Positions 41,027 to 49,696 of a stretch of DNA of 64,000 bases are shown here, one piece after another; the first letter of the stretch is position 1; every line of letters starts with the position of its first letter. Under the pieces are notes generated by a model. It was not told where the DNA came from, ran no database searches, and was given only the letters and a program-made list of their open reading frames with translations. Both the position numbers and the translations under genes were made by a program. This stretch comes from JBGSMF01 sp964651475 (GTDB lineage: Bacteria > Chloroflexota > Anaerolineae > Fen-1058), in assembly GCA_964651475.1 (NCBI GenBank), contig CAZYXV010000001.1, positions 186,001 through 250,000 on the forward strand, given 5' to 3'.

Positions 41027-42550
41027 TTACTTACAATCATCACTACGTATTTCACGCATCTCCAGAATCCCTACCACCTCAAAATTGTAACGCCATGAAC
41101 CGAGGTGTCCATAACGACCGGGGCCGATCAGCCTGCCCCTTAAGCGGGCGTAAACTTCTGGCTCTCCAAGTTCCCTATACTGGCGGATCATACCCTCTCC
41201 GGTAACATGCCAACTTTCTTCGCTCTTGCACGGAGAAAAACTATTCACGTACATCGCCCAGATGTATCTACCTTCTACCTCAATTATTGGAGAAGGAGTA
41301 CGTGTTGGTCTAGGCGTGCAGGTAGGCTCAGGAGTGCTGGTTATTTCAGGCATCACAATATCCTCAGATCGAACGCAACCATAGTCACCCCACTTCAATA
41401 CCTGATGCGCATCAGAACCATCCGCATTGATAATCCACATCTCTTCTTGGAAATCATAGAGAATCCGCTGGCTGTCGGACAGCCAAAACCAAGATCCTAT
41501 CTCAAAATCGTCAACCAACTTCCACCAATCAAATGTATGCGCATCCATTACGGCTAAGCTAATTTGCCGGGAATCCGAGGATTGTGCCCTGAAAGCGATC
41601 TTGCTACCATCTGGCGACCATTCTGGGTCAAGACTCCAATGTCCCCCCATTTGGGGTTCAATCACCTGTGCGCCATCGGGAGACGCCAGATTAAAAAGAT
41701 ACCCCTCCTCAGTCCCAATCTCGTACATGATCCACTCACCACCTGGCGACCACTGCGGCAGACTGTATTCTCCATCGGCGGTCAAGCGTTTCTCGTCCGA
41801 ACCATCTATATTCACAATACGAATATGTCCTGTAATATACGGCCCCGGCTTCGTGGCTTCAAAGACAATCTTATCACCGGTCGGGGACCAAGAGGGAGCA
41901 TACTCATCTAAATCGCTGGTCAGTGTCAATCGTCTAGTATCAGTTCCATCTTTGCTCATAATATAAATCTTTGCCCGATCATCGCCATCAACGCGAGTAA
42001 TGTACTGACCATCTGGCAACTCCACTATCGTGAGTTCTTGTAGTGAAAGCGGTTGGCGACCGTTGACATAAGCAATGTACTGACCATCTGGCGACCACGC
42101 TGGATCGAAATCGTGAACGGCATTATCAGTCAGTTGCTGCTTACCGCTACCATCAATATTCATTACATAGATCTCACGATCATCGTCAGGATTACATTTA
42201 TGTGAATTGAACAGTAACTGAGCGCCATCTGGCGACAACAACACCTCTCCAAAATGAAAGTCTATAATATTGTTTGTGATTTTGACAAGCTTGGTACTGT
42301 GTGTATTCACAACAAAGAGATTGTCGTAGCGTTCTGATAAACACTCTGTGCCAGCGAAAACAATCTCTGCCCTTGTTATGGGAGCAGGTGATGATATGTC
42401 AGTAGGGATAGCCGACAATGTTGGTAACAACGCCGCAGGGCGAGTTAACATGGCAGGCGGCCCCTCCGCTACTTCTTTCACCTCAGGTGCCATACACGAT
42501 GTCATAAGCAAAAGAAATATCCCGAAACATAAAACACTCGGGTATTTCAT
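41027..42550 (-). CDS. TolB-like beta-propeller lipoprotein
   Basis: The 507-residue protein has a lipoprotein signal peptide (lipobox LMTSC, Cys19) and a Pro/Ala linker. Six or so TolB/WD40-like blades follow, each marked by the W(S/T)PDG pattern (for example DPAWSPDGQYIAY, APSWSPTGDKI, DPEWSPDGSKIAFR). A C-terminal domain of about 85 residues ends the protein. It is an outer-face lipid-anchored propeller and probably binds a protein or polysaccharide partner. I start at the ATG at 42550, with GGGAAGAG upstream. The base composition here is less GC-rich than in neighbouring genes, which together with the gene remnants next door may mean acquisition. No TolB/Pal system is nearby. Confidence 0.85.
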   Translation of the reverse strand: MKYPSVLCFGIFLLLMTSCMAPEVKEVAEGPPAMLTRPAALLPTLSAIPTDISSPAPITRAEIVFAGTECLSERYDNLFVVNTHSTKLVKITNNIIDFHFGEVLLSPDGAQLLFNSHKCNPDDDREIYVMNIDGSGKQQLTDNAVHDFDPAWSPDGQYIAYVNGRQPLSLQELTIVELPDGQYITRVDGDDRAKIYIMSKDGTDTRRLTLTSDLDEYAPSWSPTGDKIVFEATKPGPYITGHIRIVNIDGSDEKRLTADGEYSLPQWSPGGEWIMYEIGTEEGYLFNLASPDGAQVIEPQMGGHWSLDPEWSPDGSKIAFRAQSSDSRQISLAVMDAHTFDWWKLVDDFEIGSWFWLSDSQRILYDFQEEMWIINADGSDAHQVLKWGDYGCVRSEDIVMPEITSTPEPTCTPRPTRTPSPIIEVEGRYIWAMYVNSFSPCKSEESWHVTGEGMIRQYRELGEPEVYARLRGRLIGPGRYGHLGSWRYNFEVVGILEMREIRSDDCK

Positions 42551-42583
42551 GTCTCTTCCCTGCTCAATACTCGGCTCCATCCG

Positions 42584-42826
42584 CTATAGCTCGTTCTCCA
42601 ATAAAACTGTCAATGCACAGTGTGTTCCCCCACGGAGGATTGAAGTCTCAAGCACAACAGAGGCGGACAAGCCTAACGCCTGCTGAAAATTTTCGCGCAA
42701 ATTGGCTACCGTACATTCACAAAAGCCAGGCGATTTCACCAGCCCCAATCTCACCAAATCACACCCGCACTGGCTGTACGTCACCTTGAGGGTGTTGGCG
42801 CCATCCTTTTCATATTTGGCTCCTGA
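42584..42826 (-). pseudogene. Fragment of a Cys-rich V4R/ATC-hydrolase-like C-terminus
   Basis: The open stretch after a TAG contains the C-terminal pattern QCGCDLVRLGLVKSPGFCEC, then a FQQALG helix and LETSILRGGTHCALTV. From memory this resembles the metal- or ligand-binding end of V4R-like and L-2-amino-thiazoline-4-carboxylate-hydrolase-like proteins. The N-terminal two thirds of such proteins are missing and no good start exists (only a GTG at 42784). It is most likely a remnant. Confidence 0.5.
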
Positions 42827-42834
42827 TCGAGTTT

Positions 42835-43125
42835 CTAGGGTTTGAGCGTGCTACGCGCCAAGCGTGGCTGTATCAGGAATAGACTGGCAAACAGTACGAG
42901 CGCGACCACGGTCAAGGGCCATTCACGCCTGAAATCGCCCCAGTATGACCAATCCTCTGGTGTAAGATGAACTGGTGTGCGTATCAGTAAGATCTGAATA
43001 GGAACGACGATAGCAATCAACGCGACCAGGGTTACCAGGTTGGTAATTCCAAAGCGGCTAACATAAGCATCACCCCCGACCAGGGTACGACGAAGAACAA
43101 CCACGCCCCGAAAGGCAATAACCAC
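42835..43125 (-). CDS. Small two-span membrane protein (possible fragment)
   Basis: A 96-residue frame with two hydrophobic segments (about residues 27-48, ITNLVTLVALIAIVVPIQIL, and 71-85). It starts at a GTG without a visible ribosome site. It lies between a gene remnant and a PHP phosphoesterase gene on the same strand. It may be a real small protein or the tail of a lost membrane gene. I do not recognise it. Confidence 0.4.
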   Translation of the reverse strand: MVIAFRGVVVLRRTLVGGDAYVSRFGITNLVTLVALIAIVVPIQILLIRTPVHLTPEDWSYWGDFRREWPLTVVALVLFASLFLIQPRLARSTLKP

Positions 43126-43200
43126 ACAAAAGCAACACTGAACTCGGCGCGTATGGGCGGTCGGGTGTATGCCAAGTCAGGGACATGCCGACCTGGTCTG

Positions 43201-44058
43201 TTACTCTACCTGGACGCCTACCCGTTCCAAGAGGCCACGGCACAATTCTGCCCGGTATTTGACGGGCGGCTTGTCCGGGCGATGCGAGTCGGAACCTGCG
43301 CTGGTCAGCAAGTGATGGCGCCGGGCATACTCCAGATACATCTCTGTCTGGGCGGGCGTATGCAATGGATAATAGACCTCCAGGCCGTCAATCGGAGCTT
43401 CCTGGCGGAATTGGTCTAACAACTGAACATCAAAGGTCACAAATCCATCTTCGCGACCAGGATGGGCGAGCAGGCACACGCCCCCACTCCGGTGAGCGGC
43501 CTCTACGACTGCCGCCGGCCCGTTCGTCGCGAACGTGCAGCCTGCCTCCCATACAAGGCCCCCCGCTGAAGGTTTACCGAGACCATAGCCGTGTTCTTTT
43601 AAAAGGGCAATCAGGGCATGTGGTTGCTCCGAGCTGGGTTTGGCTAAAACGGCTGACAAACCGTCGGGGGGAAAGGTGTAGCCCTGCCGCTGTAGGTTTT
43701 CGTAGACTTGGCGGGTATTCTCCTGTTGACGGCGCAACAGGTCTTGGGCCAAGTCGTTCAAGGCGTTATGGTTGGGATCAAACCCAAAGCAGAGCAGGTC
43801 GGTCAGATCGCCCTTCCATGTGGTGGTCATTTCGACACCTACCAGCACGGGCAGGTGTTTGTCCAGCGCCAGTTGTTGAATGGCTGCGACAGTATCCGCG
43901 CGATCATGATCGGTAATAGCCGCCAGGCTAAACTGCTCGCAGAGCAGATAGTCGAGCAATAGCTCCGGCATCCAGCGACCATCGCTGTAGGTCGTATGCA
44001 GGTGGAGATCAATAGTCGAATCGGCAGCGAGACGGAGGCCAATCGTGGACAAGTTCAT
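43201..44058 (-). CDS. PHP-domain phosphoesterase
   Basis: The 285-residue protein carries the PHP metal-binding motifs: HLHTTYSDG (about residues 19-27), ITDHDRADT (about 48-56), GVEMTT, LLAHPGRED (near 200) and the final GSDSHRPD. All four conserved PHP motifs are present, so a trinuclear-metal phosphatase is expected. Stand-alone PHP proteins of this size hydrolyse nucleotides such as 3',5'-bisphosphonucleotides or RNA ends; the exact substrate is unknown. It is cytoplasmic. A GATAGG ribosome site lies before the ATG. The gene ends 75 nt before a small membrane ORF. Confidence 0.88.
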   Translation of the reverse strand: MNLSTIGLRLAADSTIDLHLHTTYSDGRWMPELLLDYLLCEQFSLAAITDHDRADTVAAIQQLALDKHLPVLVGVEMTTTWKGDLTDLLCFGFDPNHNALNDLAQDLLRRQQENTRQVYENLQRQGYTFPPDGLSAVLAKPSSEQPHALIALLKEHGYGLGKPSAGGLVWEAGCTFATNGPAAVVEAAHRSGGVCLLAHPGREDGFVTFDVQLLDQFRQEAPIDGLEVYYPLHTPAQTEMYLEYARRHHLLTSAGSDSHRPDKPPVKYRAELCRGLLERVGVQVE

Positions 44059-44077
44059 AAGAAACCTATCGAGATAG

Positions 44078-44329
44078 TTAGCTCTTCTTGATCAGCCGCA
44101 CAATAAACAGCAGCACCAGCGCGCCGACCACCGCCGTCACCAGCGCGCCGAGGATGCCGCCCAGGGAGATGCCGAGCAAGTTGAATAACCAGCCTCCCAG
44201 GAAGGCCCCCGCCACTCCCACAATCAAATCTCCTACCAGGCCAAACCCGCTGCCCTTCATGAGGCGGCCGGCGATCCACCCGGCCACGAGTCCAATCACC
44301 AGAAACAGTATCAAGCTTAGAGGATTCAT
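44078..44329 (-). CDS. GlsB/YeaQ/YmgE family stress-response membrane protein
   Basis: An 83-residue, very hydrophobic protein with three spans and the glycine-rich pattern of this family (VAGWIAGRLMKGSGFGLVGD then GVAGAFLGG and a lysine end). The family (transglycosylase-associated by old annotation) is often stress-induced; its molecular role is not established. It starts 249 nt after its own upstream neighbour region and ends 19 nt before the PHP gene, so joint transcription is likely. Confidence 0.88.
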   Translation of the reverse strand: MNPLSLILFLVIGLVAGWIAGRLMKGSGFGLVGDLIVGVAGAFLGGWLFNLLGISLGGILGALVTAVVGALVLLFIVRLIKKS

Positions 44330-44373
44330 CTTATTGTCTCCTTATTTGGGTCTACAGGTCGAGGGCGAGAAGG

Positions 44374-44907
44374 TTAACCAGGATACTCGACGCCGAACCT
44401 TGTGTGAAGCAGGTCCAAATCGCGCAATTGCACGCTGGGAAGATCATAGCCCGTGTGACACACCACTTGCATCTGGGGAGAAAGGCAGTGGACTGAAACC
44501 CCGGCAATCGTGCCCTCCCCGGCAAGATCTTGACTCTTGAACACAAGCCCCTCGTCGTTCACCCAGGCCGGTATTCCATCGCCGCGGTCATTGAGGCGTA
44601 TCGCGTGCACATCAACCTCGCGCCCCTCCGCGTCTTGCACTACAAAGGCCGTCGGCGTCTCGATCCCGTGCGCATCCACGGCCCAACTATTCTCGGACCA
44701 AAGCTCCTTCAGACAGTAACCATCGCACTCCAAGAGTTGGCGCATTCGAACGACATCGTCCAGCAGCACGAGGACGTCGAGATCCTTGTGAGGGCGCGTC
44801 TGCTCTCGAAGCAGAGCGTCAATGCCCCATCCACCGGTTAACCAGACTTGAATGTTGTTGGCCAACAGGCTTGCGTAGATGCCAATGGCGTCTTGAGCGT
44901 GAACCAT
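44374..44907 (-). CDS. Nucleotidyltransferase of the aminoglycoside/lincosamide type
   Basis: The 177-residue protein has the polymerase-beta-like nucleotidyltransferase signature LTGGWGIDALL then RPHKDLDVLV, giving the GG...hDhD catalytic pattern, and a third acidic strand in REVDVHAIRL. Its layout matches the LinB/ANT(2'')-like group (nucleotidyltransferase domain plus small helical tail with LRDLDLL). Such enzymes adenylylate antibiotics, but chromosomal homologues often have no proven resistance role. I start at the ATG at 44907, with ACAGGAG upstream; the longer frame has no ribosome site. Confidence 0.8.
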   Translation of the reverse strand: MVHAQDAIGIYASLLANNIQVWLTGGWGIDALLREQTRPHKDLDVLVLLDDVVRMRQLLECDGYCLKELWSENSWAVDAHGIETPTAFVVQDAEGREVDVHAIRLNDRGDGIPAWVNDEGLVFKSQDLAGEGTIAGVSVHCLSPQMQVVCHTGYDLPSVQLRDLDLLHTRFGVEYPG

Positions 44908-44991
44908 TTCGTCTCCTGTAGCGGAGGTTTTCACTCTGTGACCGTTTACCGCAGACACGAGCAGTTCAGGTCTATTGGGGTGTGCTTTTGT

Positions 44992-45453
44992 TCAATCGCT
45001 CTCCAGAGGCGGCGTTTGCTCCGGCGTGCCAAAATATCCTGCGGCAGCACCCGCGACTGTGGCGACCACAACGCCTATAACACCAATACACAGGCCGGTG
45101 CCCAGGCCGCTGATGTAATAGAGAACCTGTTGTGAAGCGTCCGCGGAGGGACTGGGGACTGTCCCAAATCGAATGGAGGTGCCGGAGAATTGAATGAAGG
45201 CCAATGCCCCTAGTCCCCCCAGCAATTGACCAATGAGCACCAGCACTCCTGCTATACCGCCCGCGATGGCGCCCAACTGTGCGCCATTCCCTTTAGGAAC
45301 AACCTTTTCTTGTTGGGCAGCCAGGAACCCTGCTGCCGCTCCGGCGACCAGTGCTGTGAGCGGCCCGCAGAGGCCCAATACACTTGAAATGCAGATGTTG
45401 AGCACCAGGCCGATGAGACCTGCAATCAGTCCGAACCTGATCCTGGGTGTCAT
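44992..45453 (-). CDS. Hypothetical four-span membrane protein
   Basis: A 153-residue protein with about four hydrophobic segments (residues 5-28, 32-45, 62-90 and 122-145) and many glycine and alanine residues (GPLTALVAGAAAGFLAAQQ; IAGGIAGVLVLIGQLLGG). The design resembles the DUF4199/DUF5518-like small membrane proteins, but I cannot assign a family. It has an excellent AAAGGAG ribosome site before the ATG at 45453. It faces the nucleotidyltransferase gene on the same strand with an 84-nt gap. Confidence 0.7.
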   Translation of the reverse strand: MTPRIRFGLIAGLIGLVLNICISSVLGLCGPLTALVAGAAAGFLAAQQEKVVPKGNGAQLGAIAGGIAGVLVLIGQLLGGLGALAFIQFSGTSIRFGTVPSPSADASQQVLYYISGLGTGLCIGVIGVVVATVAGAAAGYFGTPEQTPPLESD

Positions 45454-45580
45454 GGGTATCTCCTTTTGCAATCCTGGTAGTTGTCGTGCGGCTCGATGGC
45501 GCGCCTGACGGGGAGGATTGTAGCACAGGGGGGACGGGGTGTCAAAACGGCTACAAGCTCAATATCTCTGAATAGAAATT

Positions 45581-45614
45581 CAAAAAGCAAGTGGCCGACA
45601 TGGCCACTTGCTTT
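45581..45614 (-). terminator. Terminator of tRNA-Leu
   Basis: A perfect 13-bp inverted repeat (AAAGCAAGTGGCC and complement, 5-nt loop) followed on the minus strand by TTGAATTTC. It lies 29 nt downstream of the tRNA 3' end. Confidence 0.75.
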
Positions 45615-45642
45615 GATTCCCACTTGTATTTACTTTTCATCA

Positions 45643-45724
45643 TGCCCGCCCTGGGACTCGAACCCAGACGCCCAATGGGCATAGGCCCTCAACCTACCGC
45701 GTATGCCAATTCCGCCAGGCGGGC
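45643..45724 (-). tRNA. tRNA-Leu (anticodon GAG)
   Basis: On the minus strand the acceptor arms GCCCGCC and GGCGGGC pair. The D-arm is GCGG...ACGC, the anticodon loop is TTGAGGG in the stem GTAGG/CCTAT, the variable arm is long (class II, GCCCATTGGGC) and the T-arm is CTGGGTTCGAGTCCCAG. The anticodon GAG reads CUC/CUU leucine codons. CCA is not encoded (A then TG). A consensus promoter precedes it and a terminator follows. Confidence 0.95.
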
Positions 45725-45735
45725 GCGCTGGCGGT

Positions 45736-45763
45736 ATTATAATCTATTCAACCGGCTTGTCAA
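45736..45763 (-). promoter_or_regulatory. Promoter of tRNA-Leu
   Basis: On the minus strand a perfect TTGACA and a perfect TATAAT are spaced 16 nt apart. The -10 box lies 11 nt upstream of the mature tRNA 5' end. Confidence 0.85.
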
Positions 45764-45781
45764 ATGCGCCCGCCGGCTTCA

Positions 45782-45810
45782 TTGACGCTGTATCTATCCT
45801 CAGGTACAAT
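45782..45810 (+). promoter_or_regulatory. Promoter of the class V aminotransferase gene
   Basis: TTGACG and TACAAT are spaced 17 nt apart. The spacer TATCTATCCTCAGG is nearly identical to that of the plsX promoter at 47272. Confidence 0.8.
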
Positions 45811-45847
45811 CAGGGTATCGTACTTTTTGTGTAAACAGGAGAGTTAT

Positions 45848-47275
45848 ATGGAAAACAATCGCCTCGATCTTGATGCAATGCGGGACAAGTTCCTGCAAGC
45901 CTATCCCGCCTTTTCCTCCACGTCTTTTCTGGATGCCTTGCGCGCCAGTGAATACGCTCGCCTGGACGCGCACGGACACGTTTATCTGGATTACACTGGC
46001 GGCTGCCTGTACGCCGCGTCTCAGATCCAACAGCACGTGGATTTGATGAAGGACAATGTTTTCGGCAATCCTCATTCCTCCAATCCTACCTCGACGGCGA
46101 TGACGGAGCTTGTGGAGCGGGCCAGGCAATACGTGCTAAAATTTTTCAACGCCTCGCCGGACGAATACGCCGTAATTTTCACGCCCAACGCCACCGGCGC
46201 GCTCAAGCTGGTCGGTGAATCGTATCCCTTTGAGCCAGGCGATCATTACGTGCTGACGTTTGACAACCACAACTCGGTGAATGGCATCCGCGAGTTTGCG
46301 CGCGCGCGAGGGGCCGAAATTACCTACGTGCCATTGATGCTGCCCGAGCTGCGTGTGGACGAGGCGCAGTTGGCGGGCTATTGGGACCTGGCGCGGCCTG
46401 GCGGGCACAACTTGTTTGCCTATCCCGCCCAGTCCAACTTTTCCGGCGTGCAACATTCGCTGGAATGGATTGCTCAGGCGCAGGCTAAAGGGTGGGATGT
46501 GCTGCTGGACGCGGCGGCATTTGTTCCCACAAACCGCTTGGACCTGAGCCGTTGGACACCGGACTATGTGTCTATCTCGTTTTACAAAATGTTTGGGTAT
46601 CCCACAGGCGTGGGGTGCCTGGTGGCGCGCAAAGCGGCCCTGGCCCGCTTGCGCCGCCCGTGGTTTGCGGGGGGCACCATCACCGTCGCCTCGGTGCAGG
46701 GCGACCGCTACTACCTGGCCGAAGACGAAGCGGCTTTTGAAGACGGCACGCTCAACTACCTCAACTTGCCGGCGGTAGAGATTGGCCTCAAGCACATCGA
46801 GGCGATTGGCCTGGAAATGATTCACGAGCGGGTGCGCTGCCTGACGGGCTGGCTGCTGAATAACTTGCTGGCTTTGCGGCACAGCAATGGCCGGCCGCTT
46901 GTGCAACTGTACGGCCCGCCCAATACGCATCAACGCGGCGGCACGGTGACGATAAACTTTTTCGATAGCACCGGACGCGCCATTGACCACCGCGTGATCG
47001 AGCGGCGAGCCAACCGAGAAAACATTTCGCTGCGCACCGGCTGTTTTTGCAATCCCGGCGGCGGCGAGATTGCCCTGGGTCTCTCTCGCCCCGAGTTGGT
47101 GGTGTGCTTTGGGCAATTTCCACAGCACATGACAGTAGACGATTTCCGCGTGTGCATTGACAGCAAAAGTTCGGGCGCCGTGCGCGTGTCTGCGGGGCTG
47201 GCGAGCAACCTGGCGGACGTGCATCACTTTATCCGGTTCGCGCAATGCCTGTTGGATCAGGCCAACTGTGATTGA
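45848..47275 (+). CDS. Class V PLP aminotransferase, MOCOS/cysteine-desulfurase-like
   Basis: The 475-residue protein has the fold-type I layout with the PLP lysine Lys247 in SISFYKMFGYPTG and the sequence FGNPHSSNPTS of molybdenum-cofactor sulfurase N-terminal domains. The catalytic cysteine loop is RTGCFCNPGGG (Cys399/Cys401), matching GCFCN of MOCOS. It probably removes sulfur from cysteine as a persulfide. The MOSC domain that completes MOCOS is absent, so the sulfur acceptor is unknown. The ATG at 45848 has AGGAGAG upstream. It has its own promoter, a twin of that of plsX. Confidence 0.88.
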   Translation: MENNRLDLDAMRDKFLQAYPAFSSTSFLDALRASEYARLDAHGHVYLDYTGGCLYAASQIQQHVDLMKDNVFGNPHSSNPTSTAMTELVERARQYVLKFFNASPDEYAVIFTPNATGALKLVGESYPFEPGDHYVLTFDNHNSVNGIREFARARGAEITYVPLMLPELRVDEAQLAGYWDLARPGGHNLFAYPAQSNFSGVQHSLEWIAQAQAKGWDVLLDAAAFVPTNRLDLSRWTPDYVSISFYKMFGYPTGVGCLVARKAALARLRRPWFAGGTITVASVQGDRYYLAEDEAAFEDGTLNYLNLPAVEIGLKHIEAIGLEMIHERVRCLTGWLLNNLLALRHSNGRPLVQLYGPPNTHQRGGTVTINFFDSTGRAIDHRVIERRANRENISLRTGCFCNPGGGEIALGLSRPELVVCFGQFPQHMTVDDFRVCIDSKSSGAVRVSAGLASNLADVHHFIRFAQCLLDQANCD

Positions 47276-47300
47276 CGAAGTATCTGTCCTCAGGTACAAT
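47272..47300 (+). promoter_or_regulatory. Promoter of plsX-fabF
   Basis: TTGACG (47272-47277) and TACAAT (47295-47300) have a 17-nt spacer. The -35 box overlaps the stop codon of the aminotransferase gene. Confidence 0.8.
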
Positions 47301-47326
47301 CAAACCCTCACGATGGGAGGTAGAGG

Positions 47327-48403
47327 TTGGAGAATCAAAAATCTAGAATCGTTTTGGACGCGATGGGCGGCGATTACGCGCCGCACGTGGTGATTGACGG
47401 CGCCGTGATGGCGGCGCGCGAGTTTGGCCCGGCGGGGGTCGAGATCGTCCTCGTCGGACGCGAAGACGACATCAAGCGCGAGCTGGCCCGCCACAACGTC
47501 GAGGGGCTGCCGCTCTCCATCGTCCACGCCGGACAGGTGGTGGACATGGACGAGCACACGCTGGCGGTGAAAGAGAAAAAGGATTCTTCGATGGTTGTGG
47601 GCGTGCGCCTGGTGAAAGAAGGGCGCGCCGATGCATTCGTGACGGCGGGCAACTCGGGGGCGGCGATGGCGGCGGCGCTGTTCGGGTTGGGACGCATCCG
47701 CGGCATTGACCGCCCGGCATTGGCCACGCTCTATCCCGCCGCGCCCAACCTGTGTTTGCTGATTGACATGGGGGCAAACACTGATCCCAAGCTGGATAAC
47801 CTGGTGCAGAATGCGTTGATGGGCGCGGTGTACGCCGAGCGCGTGATGGGGATTGCGCGCCCGCGCGTGGGATTGGTGTCCAATGGCGAAGAGGCCGATA
47901 AGGGCAACATGCTGGTGCGCGATGCGTACAAGGTATTGGCGTCTGGCAAGTTGAACTTTGTGGGCAACGTCGAAGGCAAAGACATCGGCAAGGGCCTGGC
48001 CGACGTGGTGGTGAGCGATGGCTTTGTGGGCAACGTGATCGTCAAGCTATCTGAAGGCATCATGTCGTTCCTGGTACGCTATCTGAGGCGCGAGCTGACC
48101 GGCGGCGCGCTGAACAAGGCAGCGCTCATTTTGATGATTCCGGGGCTGATCCTGATGCTGCCTGGCGCGGCGTTGCTGCTGCCCGCTATCAAGCGCATTG
48201 CGCGCCGGATGGATTACGCCGAGTACGGCGGGGCGCTGTTGTTGGGCGTGAATGGCGTGGTCGTCATCGGCCACGGCCGCAGCAACGCCAAGGCGATCAA
48301 AAACGCCGTGCGCGCTGCCTGGCGGGCGGTCGAGGGCGGGGTGCTCGGCTCGATTAAACAGGGATTGGCTGAGATGCAAAGCACAGAGCAGGAGGCAAAA
48401 TGA
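47327..48403 (+). CDS. plsX: Phosphate acyltransferase PlsX
   Basis: The 358-residue protein shows the PlsX signature throughout: VLDAMGGDYAP at the start, VTAGNSGAAMAAA near 105, LIDMGANTDPKLDNLVQNAL near 148, NGEEADKGN near 186 and VSDGFVGNVIVKLSEG near 229. It converts acyl-ACP and phosphate into acyl phosphate, the donor for PlsY in phospholipid synthesis. It is a peripheral membrane enzyme. It starts at a TTG (47327) with GGGAGG upstream and has a 17-spaced promoter. The stop overlaps the fabF start by 4 nt, so the two are coupled. Confidence 0.95.
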   Translation: MENQKSRIVLDAMGGDYAPHVVIDGAVMAAREFGPAGVEIVLVGREDDIKRELARHNVEGLPLSIVHAGQVVDMDEHTLAVKEKKDSSMVVGVRLVKEGRADAFVTAGNSGAAMAAALFGLGRIRGIDRPALATLYPAAPNLCLLIDMGANTDPKLDNLVQNALMGAVYAERVMGIARPRVGLVSNGEEADKGNMLVRDAYKVLASGKLNFVGNVEGKDIGKGLADVVVSDGFVGNVIVKLSEGIMSFLVRYLRRELTGGALNKAALILMIPGLILMLPGAALLLPAIKRIARRMDYAEYGGALLLGVNGVVVIGHGRSNAKAIKNAVRAAWRAVEGGVLGSIKQGLAEMQSTEQEAK

Positions 48404-49656
48404 ACTTGAATCGTTCAGAGAGTGAGCGGGTCGTTATCACCGGCGTGGGGGCGATCACGCCGCTGGGCCATTCGGTGCGCGAGTTATGGGAAGGCTTGCT
48501 GCAAGGGCGCTCGGGGGTTGCGCCCATCACGCAATTCGATGCCAGCACATTCCCCACGCGCATCGCCGGCGAGGTGAAAAACTTTGAGCCTGACAAGTAC
48601 ATCAACCCCAAAGAAGTGCGCCGCATCGCGCGTTGCTCGCAGTTGACCCTGGCAACGCTGCAAGAGATGTTGGCGGACGCCGGCTTGACGCCGCCGTTTG
48701 AAAACGGGGAGCGCGTCGGCGTCACGATCGGCACCGCCCTGGGGGGGTTTGAAAAGGGCGTGTTTGGAAACGACGTGTTGCACGCGCAGGGCTGGAAGCG
48801 TGTCAATCCGTTCTTGTCCATGGCCACGCTGCCCAATATGCCCGCGCACCATATCAGCCAGGCAGTGGGCGCCAAAGGGCCTAATGCAACGGTTGTGACC
48901 GCGTGCGCCAGCAGCACGCAGGCAGTTGGCGAAGCGGTTGAAAAGATTCGGCGCGGCGCGGCCGACGCCATGATTGCCGGCGGCGTCGAGGGACTGATTA
49001 CGGACTTTCTCATTGCCGCGTTTTCAGTCATGCGGGCGCTTTCGACGCGCAACGACGAGCCGGAAAAGGCCAGCCGCCCCTTTGAAAAGCATCGCGATGG
49101 CTTTATTCTTTCCGAGGGTTGCGGATTGATGATGTTAGAGCGCCTGGATCACGCCAAAAGGCGCGGCGCGCGCATCTATGCCGAGGTGTTGGGGTATGCG
49201 TCTTCTTCGGACGCGTACGATATTGCCGCGCCGGACCCGAAAGGAGAGGGCGCCGTGCGCGCCATGCGTTGGGCGCTGCAAGACGCCGGCGTGGACCCCG
49301 ATCAGGTGAGCTACATCAACGCGCACGGCCCCGGCACGCCCCAGGGCGATGCGGTCGAGACGCTGGCCATCAAAACCCTGTTTGGCGAGCGCGCCTACGC
49401 CGTGCCGGTCAGCTCGACCAAATCTATGATCGGCCACTGCATGGGGGGCGCCGGTGCGATCGAGGCAATTGTGTGCGCGCTGACGATAGCACACAAGGTT
49501 ATTCACCCGACGATCAATTATGAGACGCCCGACCCCGAATGTGATCTGGATTACGTGCCGGGCGCGGCGCGCGAGATGCCCGTGCGCGTGGCGCTTTCCA
49601 ATTCGTTTGGGCTGGGCGGCCAAAATGCGTGCCTGGTGCTGGGACGCATAGAGTAA
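48400..49656 (+). CDS. fabF: 3-oxoacyl-ACP synthase II (FabF type)
   Basis: The 418-residue enzyme has the complete Cys-His-His triad of KAS II: Cys169 in VTACASSTQ, His309 in NAHGPGT and His346 in MIGHCMGGAG. It condenses malonyl-ACP with acyl-ACP in fatty-acid elongation. The usual NAHGTST reads NAHGPGT, a mild variation. It is translationally coupled to plsX, which joins fatty-acid and phospholipid synthesis in one transcript. There is no acpP or fabD next to it, unlike in classical fab clusters. Confidence 0.95.
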   Translation: MNLNRSESERVVITGVGAITPLGHSVRELWEGLLQGRSGVAPITQFDASTFPTRIAGEVKNFEPDKYINPKEVRRIARCSQLTLATLQEMLADAGLTPPFENGERVGVTIGTALGGFEKGVFGNDVLHAQGWKRVNPFLSMATLPNMPAHHISQAVGAKGPNATVVTACASSTQAVGEAVEKIRRGAADAMIAGGVEGLITDFLIAAFSVMRALSTRNDEPEKASRPFEKHRDGFILSEGCGLMMLERLDHAKRRGARIYAEVLGYASSSDAYDIAAPDPKGEGAVRAMRWALQDAGVDPDQVSYINAHGPGTPQGDAVETLAIKTLFGERAYAVPVSSTKSMIGHCMGGAGAIEAIVCALTIAHKVIHPTINYETPDPECDLDYVPGAAREMPVRVALSNSFGLGGQNACLVLGRIE

Positions 49657-49696
49657 TATTCTATACAACATAACTATTCAGGCAGTCGCCTTGTTA

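Noticed and set aside
44374..44907. Antibiotic-resistance island around the nucleotidyltransferase
   Set aside because: No integron, transposase or second resistance gene; the neighbours are ordinary chromosomal genes.
45481..45785. Short plus-strand ORFs over the tRNA
   Set aside because: They translate the reverse complement of tRNA-Leu (the familiar GLEPRRP-type artefact).
46136..47299. 387-codon minus-strand frame over the aminotransferase gene
   Set aside because: Antisense shadow; the plus-strand frame has the PLP lysine and catalytic Cys.
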